Of a stretch of 64,000 bases of DNA, positions 13,501-25,626 are shown piece by piece. How positions within the stretch are numbered: position 1 is the first letter of the stretch; every line of letters begins with the position of its first letter. This DNA is from Tetrahymena elliotti 4EA (Eukaryota; Ciliophora; Oligohymenophorea; Hymenostomatida; Tetrahymenidae): contig JH720294.1 in assembly GCA_000231825.2 (NCBI GenBank), forward strand, positions 1,649,405 through 1,713,404. Direction: 5' to 3'. The notes beneath the pieces were generated by a model. It was not told the origin of the DNA and did no database searches. It saw only the letters and a list, made by a program, of their open reading frames with translations. The position numbers and the translations under genes are program-made.

Positions 13501-13897
13501 TTGCCTTTATAAAGCTATCAAAATTATTTCAAGTCATCAAACATTTTATTCAAATTTTTTAATAATAAATAAAATTTAATAATTTGAATACTCTGGAACC
13601 AGTATATATCCTTAATCACATTACTAGCATTTACTATCTACAAAATTGCTGCAATTTAATTCAGGACTTTATAAATATCTTCTTAACTAAGTCTAATTTG
13701 ATGAATTTCTACGAGCTAAAACCTTTTTATTATTAAAATTTATATTGCTTATTTAGTTCAATAGATACACTGAATTTATTAGAAATTTATATGTTGTAAT
13801 GGATATTTACAATTTATTTTAGGGCTATATCTTCTTTTTAAGATGTTAAAACAAAGTAAGAACTCAAAAGCAAAAACAAGAGTAAGAAAAAACTCAT
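10594..13897 (-). CDS. Furin-repeat multi-membrane-span protein, copy 3
   Basis: This is the most clearly readable of the three tandem copies. Exon 1 (13811-13897) gives MSFFLLLFLLLSSYFVLTSQ, a signal peptide, in phase 0. Exon 2 (13592-13722) gives LNCSNFVDSKCQQCDQGYI. Later exons carry many cysteine knots, such as CQQCPTGCKTCSSQNECQSC, CLSCPKKCSDCQQNQSC and CQPCNKSCVKCKGPQESDC. This is the furin/growth-factor-receptor repeat pattern. About seven hydrophobic segments follow (for example ILSVINISLTLLSSF and TILIVFELINIFLILFLGII). The last intron is 10659-10811, and the final exon ends KSLKIQ-TGA. One or two exons between 13135 and 13590 are not resolved. I infer a plasma-membrane or cortical surface receptor-like protein; the ligand is unknown. 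Confidence 0.75.
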
Positions 13898-16800
13898 TAA
13901 ATGCGATTTATTTTATTTAGTTAAAATATGCTTTTAATTATTAAACAAATAATTATAATCCAAAACACTAGTTTTCAATATAATTAAGAATTTTTGTTTG
14001 CATAATGATTATGAAAATTAGATTATTTTAAACCGATGGTTTATTTTAATTTGTTAGTATGGCTTTTTTAGAAAGATTTGTATCAAATTGATTCTAAGAT
14101 TTATTATTTATGAGAATATAAAATTGTGTTGATTTTAAATTATAATTCGATTAATTTTAATCAATGTGTAAATCCTTTATAATAATCCTCTTTCTTGATA
14201 ATATAATAATTTGTTTGATGTAAAAATAAAGTAATTGTAGTTATTCTTTCCATTCTTTCTTAAGAAGAGAAACCACTAATTTAAAATTTTAAATCTGTAA
14301 GTAAGTATTTGTCTTAATTTATTTTTTGATTTCAGACATTTGATTTTGCATCAAATCCATTATAATTACAATTGAAATAAAGAGGTTAATAATCAAACAC
14401 ACTTTAGCTTCAAAGTGTTAATCTTACGAATTATTTATTCTTCTTCGTCACTAAAAAGTCTGCATTTTTATCTTCATTTTTTCCCTTTAGTTTAAAGAAT
14501 TATCTTTAGCAAGTAAATTTTTGATCATAAAATCTTTTGTTCATCTAAAGATAGATAATAAATATCTACATATTCATAGATTTATTTTAAGGAATAATCT
14601 CTCAACAATATAAAAATAAAAATAACTATTCTAAAGATTAGTGGCTCTCTAATTTTGTATTCATTCACACTAAATTCGATTCAATAAAAATATTGTATTT
14701 TTACAACAACAACAACAAAGTGAAGAAAGCTTAATAAAAATAGCAAACAAATGTTAAATTTGTAGAAAAGCTGATGAAATATGACAAAAAATGTGTAAAA
14801 TGAGAATCTTTAAATAGTAATTGAATAATTAATTATTGGGTATTCAACTAATAGTGTGAATTTGTGGATTTTTCAAATTTTTAATTAAAAATGTTATTTA
14901 TTACTTAAGAATTATGTGGTTAAATTAAAGACTTTCTTTCCATATAAAAGTAAGGAACATCATTAAAGATACTTTTTCACCTTTCAAAAATCTTTTCTCT
15001 TTCTAATTTAAATGAAAAAATAATAAAATTTATAGTAAGAACTGTAACTTTATTTCATGTTTTTCTAAGTCTAATATACTAAGTTCACTTTAAAAAATAC
15101 CCTGGAGATATTTATTGTATAAAAAACCTGTAATCATACCTTGAAATCATTTGAAAAATAAGAATTTGAGTATTTAGTAAAATTATTGCCACAGAAAAAT
15201 TGCAATATTTTTGACTAATTCAAAGAATTTTGATTACAGTTGATAAAATTTAATAATCTTTTTTATACAAATTACATGTAATTTATTTAGAGTATAATTT
15301 GTAATTTTATATGTATTATTAAAACATGCTATTAAGAACAAATATAAACTTAAAATATGTAAATAACATAAGGTTAAAAAGGTTTTTCTTAATTAATTCA
15401 ATTGTTATATGTATTTTAATTCGATCAACCAAAAAGCTTTAAAGCACACTCTCTTTTTTAACAACTTTAATCTAATAAATTATTATCTAAACTTGATCTT
15501 TTTTCTTCCTATTTAAACAAAAAAATATTTGAAACCAACAAGTAATAAAACAAATTTGTAAGATAATTAATAAAAGATAAATAATTTTGAGAAGAGTTAT
15601 TTATTGCAAAAGAAAACTTGATATTTATTTGAGTCTAAATAAACCTCTAAAACGATCATATTATTAATAAAATCATTAAATAATAAACACTTTGTTTTAA
15701 TGAAAAGACTTTTTTTATTCTTGTTATTGATATTTTAATAAATCAAAAATATTATATAAGATAATAAATAGTTATTCATGTTTACTTTATAAAACTAAAT
15801 CTAAGAAATTGTTAAATGTGCAATTATTGTTTGATATAAAATGAATTTTCTATAAAATATAAATTATTTTACAAAAAACAGATTAGATTATATGTTTTGT
15901 TTTGGTAATTAATAGATAAATAATTTAATTAAAGATATAGATTACCAAAAAGTTTATCATATTTTTATTGACTCAAGAATCCTTTTGTCTATTTAACTAT
16001 GTTAATCAGAAAAAGATAGTCTATCTAAATAATTGCATATATTTTATATGAGGAGCAATTTTCTGATCTTAATGCGTGAGTAAGTAATATATGATTAGAT
16101 TCACTCAATTCTAGATTTGAATTGTCTAATATTTAAACATTAACTTGACTAAGAATTATTTGTTAGCTATTTTTTATGTGATTATTAAATTAATGTATGT
16201 TAGCCTTATTATCTTTGAGATGAAAAACTTAATTATTCATTTCTTAAATTACATGATTGATGTTATTCTAATGGCATTAAAAACTACTGACTGGTTCAAT
16301 AATAGACTTTTATTAATTTAATAGGTAGTTTCCATTTAAAATAATTACTAATAGTTTAGAACTTTCTATTCATCTATTATTAATTAATATCGAGAATTTA
16401 TGTTTACATTTCATCTCATTCTTTCTTTCATTTTATTCTATTAGTAGATTATTTTGCTTTATTTTTAGTGATTTAATAATTTTTTACAACCCAAGAAGGC
16501 TATTATAAATATCTTTTTAAGAATTACTAGAATTTTATTAACCTTCCAAGATTATTTAAATATCTAAAAACATGAAAAACTCTTTGAAAAAAGATTATTA
16601 AAATGTATTGATTATAATTCTTTTATTCAAATATCTACCACGAAAGACAGACAGCTCCCTTAATGATGAAAAATGTGCTGTTAAATATTGAAAGTACTTC
16701 TAAGAATGTTTGTTACATATTCAATTTATACATATTACTTATAATCAAGAATAGTATTAAGTTATAGTAGAGCTTAAATATTAAATAACTATTTTAGAGC

Positions 16801-16999
16801 TTCACAATAAAAACTTCTTTATTATTAATTTTTGTAATCAATAATTAAAGAATAAGTTTACTTATCTTAATTGAATATTTCTTTTTTATCATCTGTTATT
16901 AGTTTGGTGTTTACAGATTAGCAACATACCTTTTATATCTTTCTTCCATCTTTTCTGAAGTAGTGTTAAACTAAGATATCTTCATTTTTATCTCAAAAT
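13898..16999. other. long AT-rich stretch, no firm gene
   Basis: Nothing here reaches gene standard. A minus-strand frame near 14440-14560 (starting MNKRFYDQKFTCQRQ and ending at a GTAAGA donor) has fair amino-acid diversity and could be an exon or a relic. A short CAA repeat lies at about 14705. A plus-strand frame from about 16661 is long but mostly I/L/F/Y/K, as expected by chance when only TGA stops. Confidence 0.35.
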
Positions 17000-17099
17000 A
17001 ATTATCTTTGTTGTTTAGGATATATATCATTTATTTCTTAATTAGATGTGTAATTATTAGGAACAGTTTGCTTAAAGAAATCTGTCTCTGTTCTATTTG

Positions 17100-17466
17100 T
17101 ATGTAGCCCTTAAAAAATAAATAAAAGGGTAGTACCCTAGGGTACTATATATATATATATAATAACATCTAACATGATAAACTAAGGATCAATAGATCCA
17201 ATTTTACTTAAAATGCTGGAACAATTCTTAAATATTACATGCCTCTCTATTGCTCAAGTTAAGATAATGTTGATCTGCCAGAAATCAATAAATTAAACCG
17301 GAATAAATCATTTTAAAATACATATTCAATCATTTCTTCTGAAACAAAGCTTTATAATTTATATTTTGGATCTGTCTTATTAGATGAGTTATTTAACCTC
17401 AGTAAAATAGCAAAATGAAGCTATTCCTATAACTAAAATAGATATTACTCTTTGCAATGTCTTCAT
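17100..17466 (-). pseudogene. Frameshifted relic of the GTPase-like family
   Basis: The minus strand starts MKTLQRVISILVIGIASFCY, a good signal peptide. After about 23 residues the coding character jumps to another frame, which reads NNSSNKTDPKYKLQSFVSEE and then LISGRSTLSQLEQQRG. That second piece sits where the family's P-loop would be, with SGRST resembling a broken SGKT. I see no intron that joins the two frames. Downstream the frame runs into a TA repeat and an 18-bp palindrome (17130-17147). Neighbouring genes on both sides of about 18-34 kb belong to the same family, which supports the reading. It could be an intact gene with an unusual intron; confidence is modest. Confidence 0.35.
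17130..17147. repeat. Perfect 18-bp palindrome beside a TA repeat
   Basis: TAGTACCCTAGGGTACTA is its own reverse complement and is followed directly by a TA dinucleotide run. It is GC-rich compared with its surroundings. A protein-binding site, a cruciform or a mobile-element footprint are all possible; nothing in the sequence decides between them. Confidence 0.7.
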
Positions 17467-18281
17467 TCTAGTATAATAATTATAATCTATTTAAAACCAA
17501 AATTAGCTCTCAAATAAGTCAACTTTCTTTCAAAAAATTTCTCCTCCTATGATAATTCTTTACAAAATTTTTTAGCCTAAAAAGTAATAAATTAAATAAA
17601 ATAGTAAAATATCTTTAATTAAAAAAATAAACTAATAATTAATTTTGCAGCCACAAATTGCTAGTTTCCTGATTTTTTAATCTATACATCTAAAGTTGAT
17701 TTAAAATTAATTTTCCATTTTTATTTGTTTCGTTAAGCAAATACTCAAAGAATATATTTATTTAAATCAAAAAGTTACAAAAAATAAATAAAAACTTCAG
17801 CACTTGATGAAAGAAGATGATTATATATGGCATATTTTAAATCGAAGGTTCATTTTAATAAGGTGCTTCATACAACTTGGATCTTGATTACATTATAAAA
17901 AGGAACAGTAATGATAAAACAATTAACACATGTTGATGGTGAAACAAATTTTTTAAATGGGAATTCAATTTTTAATTAATTCTTGTTGAAAACAAGTCTA
18001 AGTGATTTTGAGAAAATATCATTATGAAGAATGATAAACAAATAATATGATTTAATAGGCTGACCATAAAATAAAGAGATTAAATATGTTGATAATAAAT
18101 TTAATTTGTTTAATTAAAGACAAAAATGAAAATAAATTACTTACTTTAAAATAAAAATTGTTATTATCAAATTATTTTTCTTAAATTTATTTTATGAATA
18201 GGGTAGATTTGATTCTACTTTTTTTGAATTAAAATTGTGATTTATTGCTTCATTAGTTTTGTTAGTTTGTTTGTTTTAAAA
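17467..18281. other. spacer, no supported gene
   Basis: AT-rich sequence between the relic signal-peptide exon and the 3' end of the gene at 18282-19373. No coding frame was recognised. Confidence 0.4.
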
Positions 18282-19373
18282 TCAAATACATGATTACTTT
18301 AAATCTTCTAAATTGCATGTTTTGCTTAATAAAACCATACTATTGAGCATTTGAATAGTTTTTAATATATCTTAAATATGTCCAATGTAATCGCAGTTAC
18401 TCTCCTATTTAATAATGAATATAATAAATATATTTTAAAATAAATTAAGAAGTAAAAAAATACTTACATTTGGAATAATCTTATGAAAGATTTTAGATTA
18501 AGAGTTATTAGGATGATTTTAGGAAAAGATTGGAAATTAAAATTCTTCAAGCTATTCTTACTTAATGTAACTAGTACTCTACAAATAAGATTCATAATCT
18601 TAAATTTATGTATTGTCCTTATAGTAAAATAAATGGTGAACTATTAATACACTTATGTTTGAGTTTATTTCCTCATATAGATTAAGCAAATCTAACTGAA
18701 TTTATTTTTCAAAATTGTTAACAACTATTATTAAAATATCACTAGACTTAATTATAAATTTAATGAAAATGCTCTCTAAATTTTATTCTTAGTTTTAATT
18801 ATCTTCCATTTTTTTCAATATATTTTCATATGAATCAAGAGAGTTTTCTTAAATAGCTTCATTCCACTCATTAATATCAACCTAATATGATTATTTGTTG
18901 CTTTAAAGAGACAGAACTAGATAAGTTTAATTATTAAATATCTATAATTTTGTTTTTTTATATGAATAGGATTAGTTTAAATAAACATTAAACATATTCT
19001 ACGTTATGAAATTGGTATTATAAGATTTGTTAATAATTCCTATTTTCTTTAAACTATCTTTGAAGTCAAGGAATCTCAGATTAACAACTGTATTTTAATC
19101 AACCATGACTAAATCATTATTATTTTAGATTATTTCATAATAATCAAATTTTTCTTTTTTTATCAAACTTTATTCAACTTATTTCTTATTCTCTGCTTAT
19201 GATGATTAAGTTTCTTATCTTTTGCTTTCTTGAATATTTAATTCCTATTTATTTTTTTTCTTTTATTTTTCTTCATTTTTTTTTTTAATTTTTTAATAAT
19301 TTTCCTTTTTATCTTAAGCTCCTACAAGCATACTTAAAATAAAAAAGGTAATGACAAACTTTATGATTTTCAT
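18282..19373 (-). CDS. Secreted pseudo-GTPase-like protein (342 aa)
   Basis: Two exons (18468-19373 and 18282-18404) with a 63-nt GTAAGT...TAG intron give 342 residues in frame. It starts MKIIKFVITFFILSMLVGAQ, a signal peptide, followed by a K/E/Q-rich stretch. Where family member 20346-21935 has its P-loop, this reads IGIINKSYNTNF, with GKT absent. The next family pattern is present: a hydrophobic strand SSDILIIVVNNFE, a helix, then NISVLIVHHLFYY in the strand-4/G4 position. The intron sits after HKIIPN, the same place as in the gene at 27648-28795 (after YHMILPY). It therefore probably keeps the GTPase fold but not nucleotide hydrolysis. The role is unknown; the product should enter the secretory pathway. 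Confidence 0.75.
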
Positions 19374-20345
19374 CTTATTTTTATAATTTAACAAAACTTT
19401 CAAGAAAAAATTAATAATAATTAATTTTAATTAATTTATGCATTTATTTTTAAATAGTTGAGAAAGTTAGCTTCTTATTTTTAATTCATTTATAAATAAT
19501 TTATAAAATCAACTTCATATTTTTTATTAATTTATGCGTTTGTTTATAAATTGTTGATAAAATCTCCTTCATATTTATATAGTATTACTTTTTCTATTTG
19601 ATTCCAAAAAATATTTTTAAATTTAGGAATTTAGTAAGTTTTAATTGATAAAATAGAAGATATTATAAGAGACACTTTGTATGCAGTTTAAAATAAAAAT
19701 AAAATAGTAAAATTTGTAGATGTCTAAATTACTATTAGGGGGTGTATTTTGAATATTTTGAGATAAAAACTTATTTTTTATTTAATCTCTAGTGTTAATT
19801 TCTGATTAGAATTTTAATTCAAATAATTAAAAGTCACCCTCAATTAAATAAAAATATTTCATCTCAATTTTTTATGAAATTAATTGATAAAATTTTTGAA
19901 TATTTATTATAAAATTCAGACAGATTATTTTTGAAATTATAAACAAAGTTAAGTATTCAATATTGTTTTTGTAAACTAAATATTCAATTGATTGATAATC
20001 AATAAAATTTTCAATCTTTTAAAGCAAAAAAAAAAGCACATTTTATTTTTTATCAAAATAAGATGAGATGATTTATTCAAAACCATATAATATATGATTG
20101 ATTATGTCAAAATATCTTTATTTCTTCTAATAGATCTCATATCATAACATCATCAAAAATCAATCAAATAATTCTAAAAGGTAAAAGCTATTTGTTTCCC
20201 TACCCTATAAGATTTAGATATTCTAATTATGATAAGTTTTTGGAAAGAAAATAAGATTAAAAAGTAAAACAAAATAGAGGTGCATATCGACTAATAATTT
20301 AATTAATTAATAAAAAAAAGAGTTTTTGCTGCTTTACTGAAAAAG
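19374..20345. other. divergent promoter region, no gene
   Basis: This 972-bp AT-rich spacer separates two divergently transcribed genes of the same family (18282-19373 on minus, 20346-21935 on plus), so it should hold both promoters. No recognisable element stands out. Confidence 0.45.
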
Positions 20346-21935
20346 ATGAGTAAAATTGCTTGTTTTATATTAGGCATAGTACTTTTATACTAACCACTAG
20401 CTGCTTTGTAGGCTATTTCTGAAGATATGCTTTATGATTTTTAGATTTTGTTTGACAAATTTGATGATCTATAAATGATTGATTTACTCTTTAAAAGTGA
20501 AGAAGTAAAATCTGCTTTAAATGATGATATAAGATCATTTATTACTTGCTTCATTGGATTTCCTAATAGTGGAAAGACCTTCATTTTTAACTAGATCCTT
20601 AAGATGTATTACAACAAAACTTAGGAGTTACCTTCTGGTTTTCATGTATCAACAGAAGGAATATCTGGAGTAGTGAATAAAAAAGAGAATGATATTCATT
20701 TTTGGATTGATAGCGAAGGAATGCAGAAAGCCGTCTTAATTGATGAGAGTCTATTTACTTGGAAAGGTAAGATAGAAAACACAAATATGAAAAGTTAATA
20801 TCAATAAGTAGTCAATGAAGAGTTCTAAAAGAATGATATTTTTGAAAAAATATAGAACTAATTACTGATTAATATTTCTAACTTTATAGTTCTTGTGATT
20901 GATTAATTGAAAGAATAAGAAGAAAAATACATCTACTAGTTAATGATGAGCTAAATGGAAGGAAGAACTGAACTCAAATAAATCATCGTCATTGTTAATT
21001 GTAAATTTGAGCATGATATAAAAAGTATTGAAGAAAAAATTAATCTTATCAAAAATCGCTTTCCTCTTGAAAAATCATTTATAGGAAAGAATTTCTATTA
21101 TTATGATCTTAGATTCTCTAACATCAGATACTTCTTTTTAGCCAATGTAATTCATATATTCATTCATCTACTTATTTATTCATTTTTGATGATATCAAAA
21201 AAATATATTAATGTGCTTTTTAAATGAAAATAGGAATATTCTGAATTAGGAAAGGAGATTAACCCTTTTGTTTACTAAAATATATACAATATAGCAGAAG
21301 CTAACTTAGTTTTCATAAATATTCTAAAATCGATTTAGGACTATTTTAATGCTAGCATTTGGAAGTATGTCAACTTCTCCTTTAAAGAGAATTCCAAAGT
21401 GAAGTATAATTATTTATACTAATTTAGTAAAGATTTTGAGAAACTTGAATTAATAAATCAATTGGATTTTCCAATTAAGCCTAAAATGTTATCTATAAGT
21501 CCTTTAGGATAGAAATAAGATACAGCTTAATATGCTATTTATGCAAATGAGTTAGATGGATTGTTATTATATAAAATCATATTAATCATACCAGGTGAAA
21601 TTAAATTTGTAAAAGTAGCTGTTTTTAAAGAAAAGGAAACAAATCATTAACTCCTCTTTGTTAAATATGTCCAAGAAAAAGATGATGTTTTCCAATAATT
21701 AGAAAAAGAGTTAGAAGTTGACTCTAAAGATGTAGATTAAGCTTCCTTCCCAGACAATAACACATTAGAAATTTCAAACTCACTTTAATTTAATGTTAAA
21801 AACGAATTTGATATTTTAATTACCAAAGAAGATGGCTACGCAAAGCTATTGAATGACTAACCAAACCCTAAGAATAAAGAAGAAATATAAAATGGAATAT
21901 ACACATTTGAAATATAATTTATTCCTAATATCTGA
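20346..21935 (+). CDS. Secretory-pathway P-loop GTPase-like protein (500 aa)
   Basis: Exons 20346-21146 and 21234-21935 with an 87-nt intron (GTAATT...ATAG) give 500 residues. A signal peptide (MSKIACFILGIVLLYQPLAA) leads. Residues 71-78 read GFPNSGKT, a Walker A/G1 loop. Residues 102-107 read STEGIS (a G2-like threonine) and residues 122-125 read DSEG (G3). A strand FIVLVID and then IIVIVNCKFE follow where G4 would be. After the intron, EYSELGKEIN begins a long C-terminal part. These are features of dynamin/GBP-like large GTPases, but the protein carries a secretory signal and has no clear NKxD. It is the only cluster member with an intact P-loop and is probably the catalytic archetype of the degenerate neighbours. 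Nucleotide binding is likely; the specific role is unknown. Confidence 0.85.
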
Positions 21936-22189
21936 AATCCCTTATTAATTAATAAAGTATTTAGGTTTAAAGGTTTTTATTACATCCATAAATGTTTTAT
22001 ATTAGCAACTACTCTTTAATAAATTATTTTATAAATTCTAATACATTTAAATTTACTTCATGCATATTTATTTATTTACACAAATACTATTTCACTAATT
22101 TTTAAATGTTGATTATTTATAATTATGTTAAATATTCTGTAAAATTAGTAAATATTCAAGATATTTTATTATCAATTTTGTTAAGGCTC

Positions 22190-23035
22190 TGAAATAGACT
22201 AAAGATTTATGTTGAAAGAATTGGAAAATTCATTGAAATTAATTTTCTTTTCATCTAGCCTATTTTGGTATAGCAAATTTAATATGATTTTAAGCTCATT
22301 GATTATTCTGCTTTATTATTATTCATTGTAATTTTCCTTTACAAATTAAAAAAATTAAATAAGATATATTTTCAGAGTAATTAATTTATTTAAGGCAAAA
22401 TCATATGATAAATAATTTGCTAAGGTCTCTGCACTTAATAAGCATGATAAAATTAACTAAAAAAGTTTATTCCTTTAAATACTTCTTTTTTGATATAATT
22501 TGTCTACAATAGCTGATTCTCATAATCTGATAAGTCTTTTTTTTCTTTGATAGAGAAGTTATAATGCAATACAATAATTTAAGCTTTCTAATCAATTTTT
22601 TCAAAAATTTTTTTTAAAAATAATTGAATACTTGAAGTAAAACTATCAACTAATATCAAGACTATGTCACTAGAATTAATCTTGAAGAATCCCTTACTTA
22701 TTCAATTTTCTAGTTTCTAGCTTGTTCTTAATACATTAGATTGTTGAAACGAGATCATTTAAAATTTTGGATATCTACATAATTCATAAATGCTATTAAA
22801 CGATTTAAACCAAAACTATTTTGATGTAGAATCAAAAAATCATGATTCTAGGCTATAAAATAATCTAATTCCATAGATTAAACTTTTAGCCACTATAAAT
22901 TTTAAACTTTATTTTACTTCTACAAAAATATTTGTTCAGGCACTTTAACATGTAGAGAAAAATCTTAAAATTTGTAAAAAAGTCTTGATAATCCTCACTA
23001 TTTTTATTTAAAATATTCATATTTTGTATGACTCT
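22190..23035 (-). pseudogene. Deleted, fused copy of genes 27648-28795 and 29042-29767
   Basis: The minus strand from about 22680 to 22380 encodes INSSDIVLILVDSFTSS through QQIIYHMILPQ, nearly identical to the gene at 27648-28795. The counterpart of about 28.2-29.1 kb (start codon, signal peptide and N-terminal half) is missing. The intron donor GTAAGT has become AAATAA, so the frame runs into TGA at 22372. Directly upstream (22690-23035) are remnants of the 29042-29767 gene, with its P-loop-region segment deleted and an out-of-frame TGA. This is a decayed partner in the tandem duplication. Confidence 0.75.
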
Positions 23036-23403
23036 AAACTTAAATGACTAATGAATTTATGGGGGATATCAAGATTCTTTTCATTCTTTTACTCAAAATT
23101 TTAAAACACATGACTAACTAAAAAAAAATAGGTCTGTATTGTTTGATTTAAGAAAGCATTCTTTTTTATATTTTCATATTAAATAGAATATTATGAAAAC
23201 TAAATGTGAGTTGAATAAAGTCAAAGTAAAGTTTTAAAATTATTTTCTTTTCAATATATATAAAACATTTTAAGATGATGAATTGGCTTATTTTCCTTTT
23301 ATTTGAAGTAAATAAAATGCCTTCTTCTATTACTTATGGTTAATATTAAGCTTAAATATTCTAAAAAAAATAATCTAATTGATTTATTATTTCAAAAAAA
23401 TGT

Positions 23404-23960
23404 GTGACTATTATTTTATTAAGTCAAAAGCAATTTGATCATAAAAATATCTATTCTCCTTCCCTCATCTATTGGAACTGTTTAATATTTTTATCTCATT
23501 TTGATAGAGAAAATTTTGAAAAATATCTATTCATCTCACAATACTTTGATCTTTTATCTCAATTTGAATTTTCGTTAATAAAAAAAAATCTATTTATAAT
23601 CATCATTTAATGTATGGAGATTTTAAGTTTTGACTCTTTTCTAAGCACATCCTGATTTGGTTATTCAAATTAAAGAGTACTATAATTCAACCAACAGCTT
23701 ATTATCATAATGGGATCAATTTAAGAAATTATACTTGTTTGTATCTAGAGTTAATAAATAAATCTCCATATCTCTCCTATTAGTAATATTTTAGAATATC
23801 ATACTGATGCTTTTATTAAATTAATTAGAAAGGGGTAGGTTTGTATTAATTTTAGAGTTGAAATATTTTTATCTCAATTTTTTGCTTTTTAGATAGATTT
23901 CTAAAATACAGCAAAAAACAACCAATCACAAAGTCATTGATGAGGCCAGTTTCCTCATTT
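23404..23960 (+). pseudogene. Decayed plus-strand frame, block 1 copy
   Basis: Read with the ciliate code, 23404-23655 is open and includes MEILSFDSFLSTS before TGA. Another frame (about 23648-23960) is then open. The matching sequence at about 30362-30640 carries MEILDIDSAVKISIS in one frame, so block 1 has an indel relative to block 2. It may be a remnant exon set of another family member. Function is not recognisable and the ORF could be partly chance. Confidence 0.25.
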
Positions 23961-24171
23961 GATTGACACATTGAAGTAATTACTTCTACATATACATCAA
24001 ACAAAATTAAATAAAATGGTTGAATAAAAGAAAGAATGATATTTATCATAAGCATTTAAGAGAAATAATCTCTTTTGACATAAATTTTGAAAAAGATATA
24101 AATACGAAAATACAATAAAAAAAATAAATAATAATTAAATAGTGAAATAGAAAATCTGATTATAAGATCAA

Positions 24172-25410
24172 TCAATATTCCTATTATAAATAGATTTCAC
24201 AAATATTTTTTTCACATATTTTTTACACTATTTAATTATTTGGATAATAAAGGATGATTCCAATTCTTGAGTTTTCTAATTAGATAACTACATAATATTT
24301 TAAATTTTCCTTTTTTTTGAGATAAAGCTTAACATCACTTAGATTTTCAATGTTGATGATTTTTTTACTTATCTCCATTCAGATTTGTTTCAATTTAGCA
24401 TATGTTCAATTGGTCATATGATATTTAAATATTTATTCATTCTCATTTAGACTATCATATGATATTTAAATATTTATTCATTATCATTTAGAATATTTGT
24501 AATTATTCCTGATAAATAGATATTTGTTCCTCTTGATTTTATTCATTTTTTTTCTTGACTCTATCTAATATTTATTCATTAAGTATTCTAAACACTATTT
24601 ACATTTATTTCATTAAGATTCTAATTAATAAAAATATTTTAATTTAATAAAATAGATAAAAGCTAAATAAACACATCTTCTATTAATAAATGAAATATTT
24701 ATTATTAATTAATCTGCTCAATCCAATATTTTTAAGATTTAGAATCTCAACCTTGATTTGATTTGATTATTCTATTTGATTTTTATAAAATTCTTAATAT
24801 TTCTGATCCAAATATTTTAAATCATGAATAAAAATAATATGATTTTTATTTGACTCATTCATTTACACTATCTTTTAAATATTAAATTAAGTTTCTATCG
24901 AGCAATCATTAACTACATAAACCAAATAGTCACAAACTTTAAGAAAACATTCATTGATATTATTTTTAATGTATTCTTATTTTTAAATTTATTTTACCAA
25001 ATAAATATTCTTTTTGAATTCTAGTTCAAAATTTGTTAATTAAGACTCCTAAGCAAATTTACCTTCTCCAAGATAGAAACCTGATCCTACTTGAGGAGAT
25101 TAATATATAATATTACTTTGTATATATATAAAACACATTACCCTGTGTTATTTTATTGAATTCTAAACAATCTTTCCATTAGTTATTTGTTTTCCATTTT
25201 ACCAATTAAACAACTAGTTTGATTTTCATCTTTAAAAAAATAATTTAGATCATTTAATGATGATTATTTTATCTCTAAATATTTGAATTTATTGAATTGA
25301 TCCTCTTTGAAATATTCATCATAAAAAATTTCCACTAAATTTATAAAAAGGAGATAAAAAAATGTTTTATGCACTTTCTCTTTTACATTTTTTATTTTTT
25401 ATAAATTTAA
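24172..25410 (-). pseudogene. Diverged or frameshifted copy of gene 31073-32452
   Basis: The minus strand encodes DENQTSCLIGKMENKQ (P-loop position), YLGEGKFAQES (G3 position), DYLVYVVNDCS and HIIFIHDLKYLDQKYQEF. Each matches a block of the intact gene at 31073-32452. The first two pieces join only if a roughly 52-nt GTAATG...CAAG intron, absent from the partner, is assumed. After the HDL motif the frame slips relative to the partner and meets a TGA early, although similarity continues to about 24172. The N-terminal Q/N-rich region is not preserved. It is most likely a pseudogene, but an intact shorter variant cannot be excluded. Confidence 0.55.
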
Positions 25411-25482
25411 TTCATTAGTTTATCAAAAAATAATAATTTTTTCTACAGGCGGGTATGTTGGTTGGTAGGTAGGTAGGAAAGG

Positions 25483-25600
25483 AGGGGTAAGATTATTTTT
25501 GATATCAATCAAAATATTTTGGTTTAAGAAGTCTTCTCAGAAATCACAAATCCTTAATAATTAATTATAAAAAATAAACGAAACAAACAATTTAATTAAA
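25483..25600 (+). promoter_or_regulatory. Conserved upstream block of gene 25627-27058
   Basis: The sequence from ggggtaagattattttt through tcaaaatattttgg and the following AT-rich stretch matches 32617-32740 in front of the paralog at 32749. Both blocks end about 30-60 bases before the ATG. Just before it lies a G-rich run with repeated ggtagg. Conservation between paralogs suggests promoter or 5' UTR elements, though shared ancestry alone could also explain it. Confidence 0.4.
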
Positions 25601-25626
25601 TAAATACATACATAAATACATACATA

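Noticed and set aside
16661..17414. About 250-codon plus-strand frame open in the ciliate code
   Set aside because: First half is low-diversity I/L/F/Y/K as expected by chance with TGA as the only stop; it lies antisense to a signal-peptide exon and crosses the palindrome and TA run.
25450..25490. ggttggtaggtaggtagg considered as telomeric or chromosome-breakage sequence
   Set aside because: It does not match the ciliate CCCCAA/GGGGTT telomere unit or the Tetrahymena breakage 15-mer.
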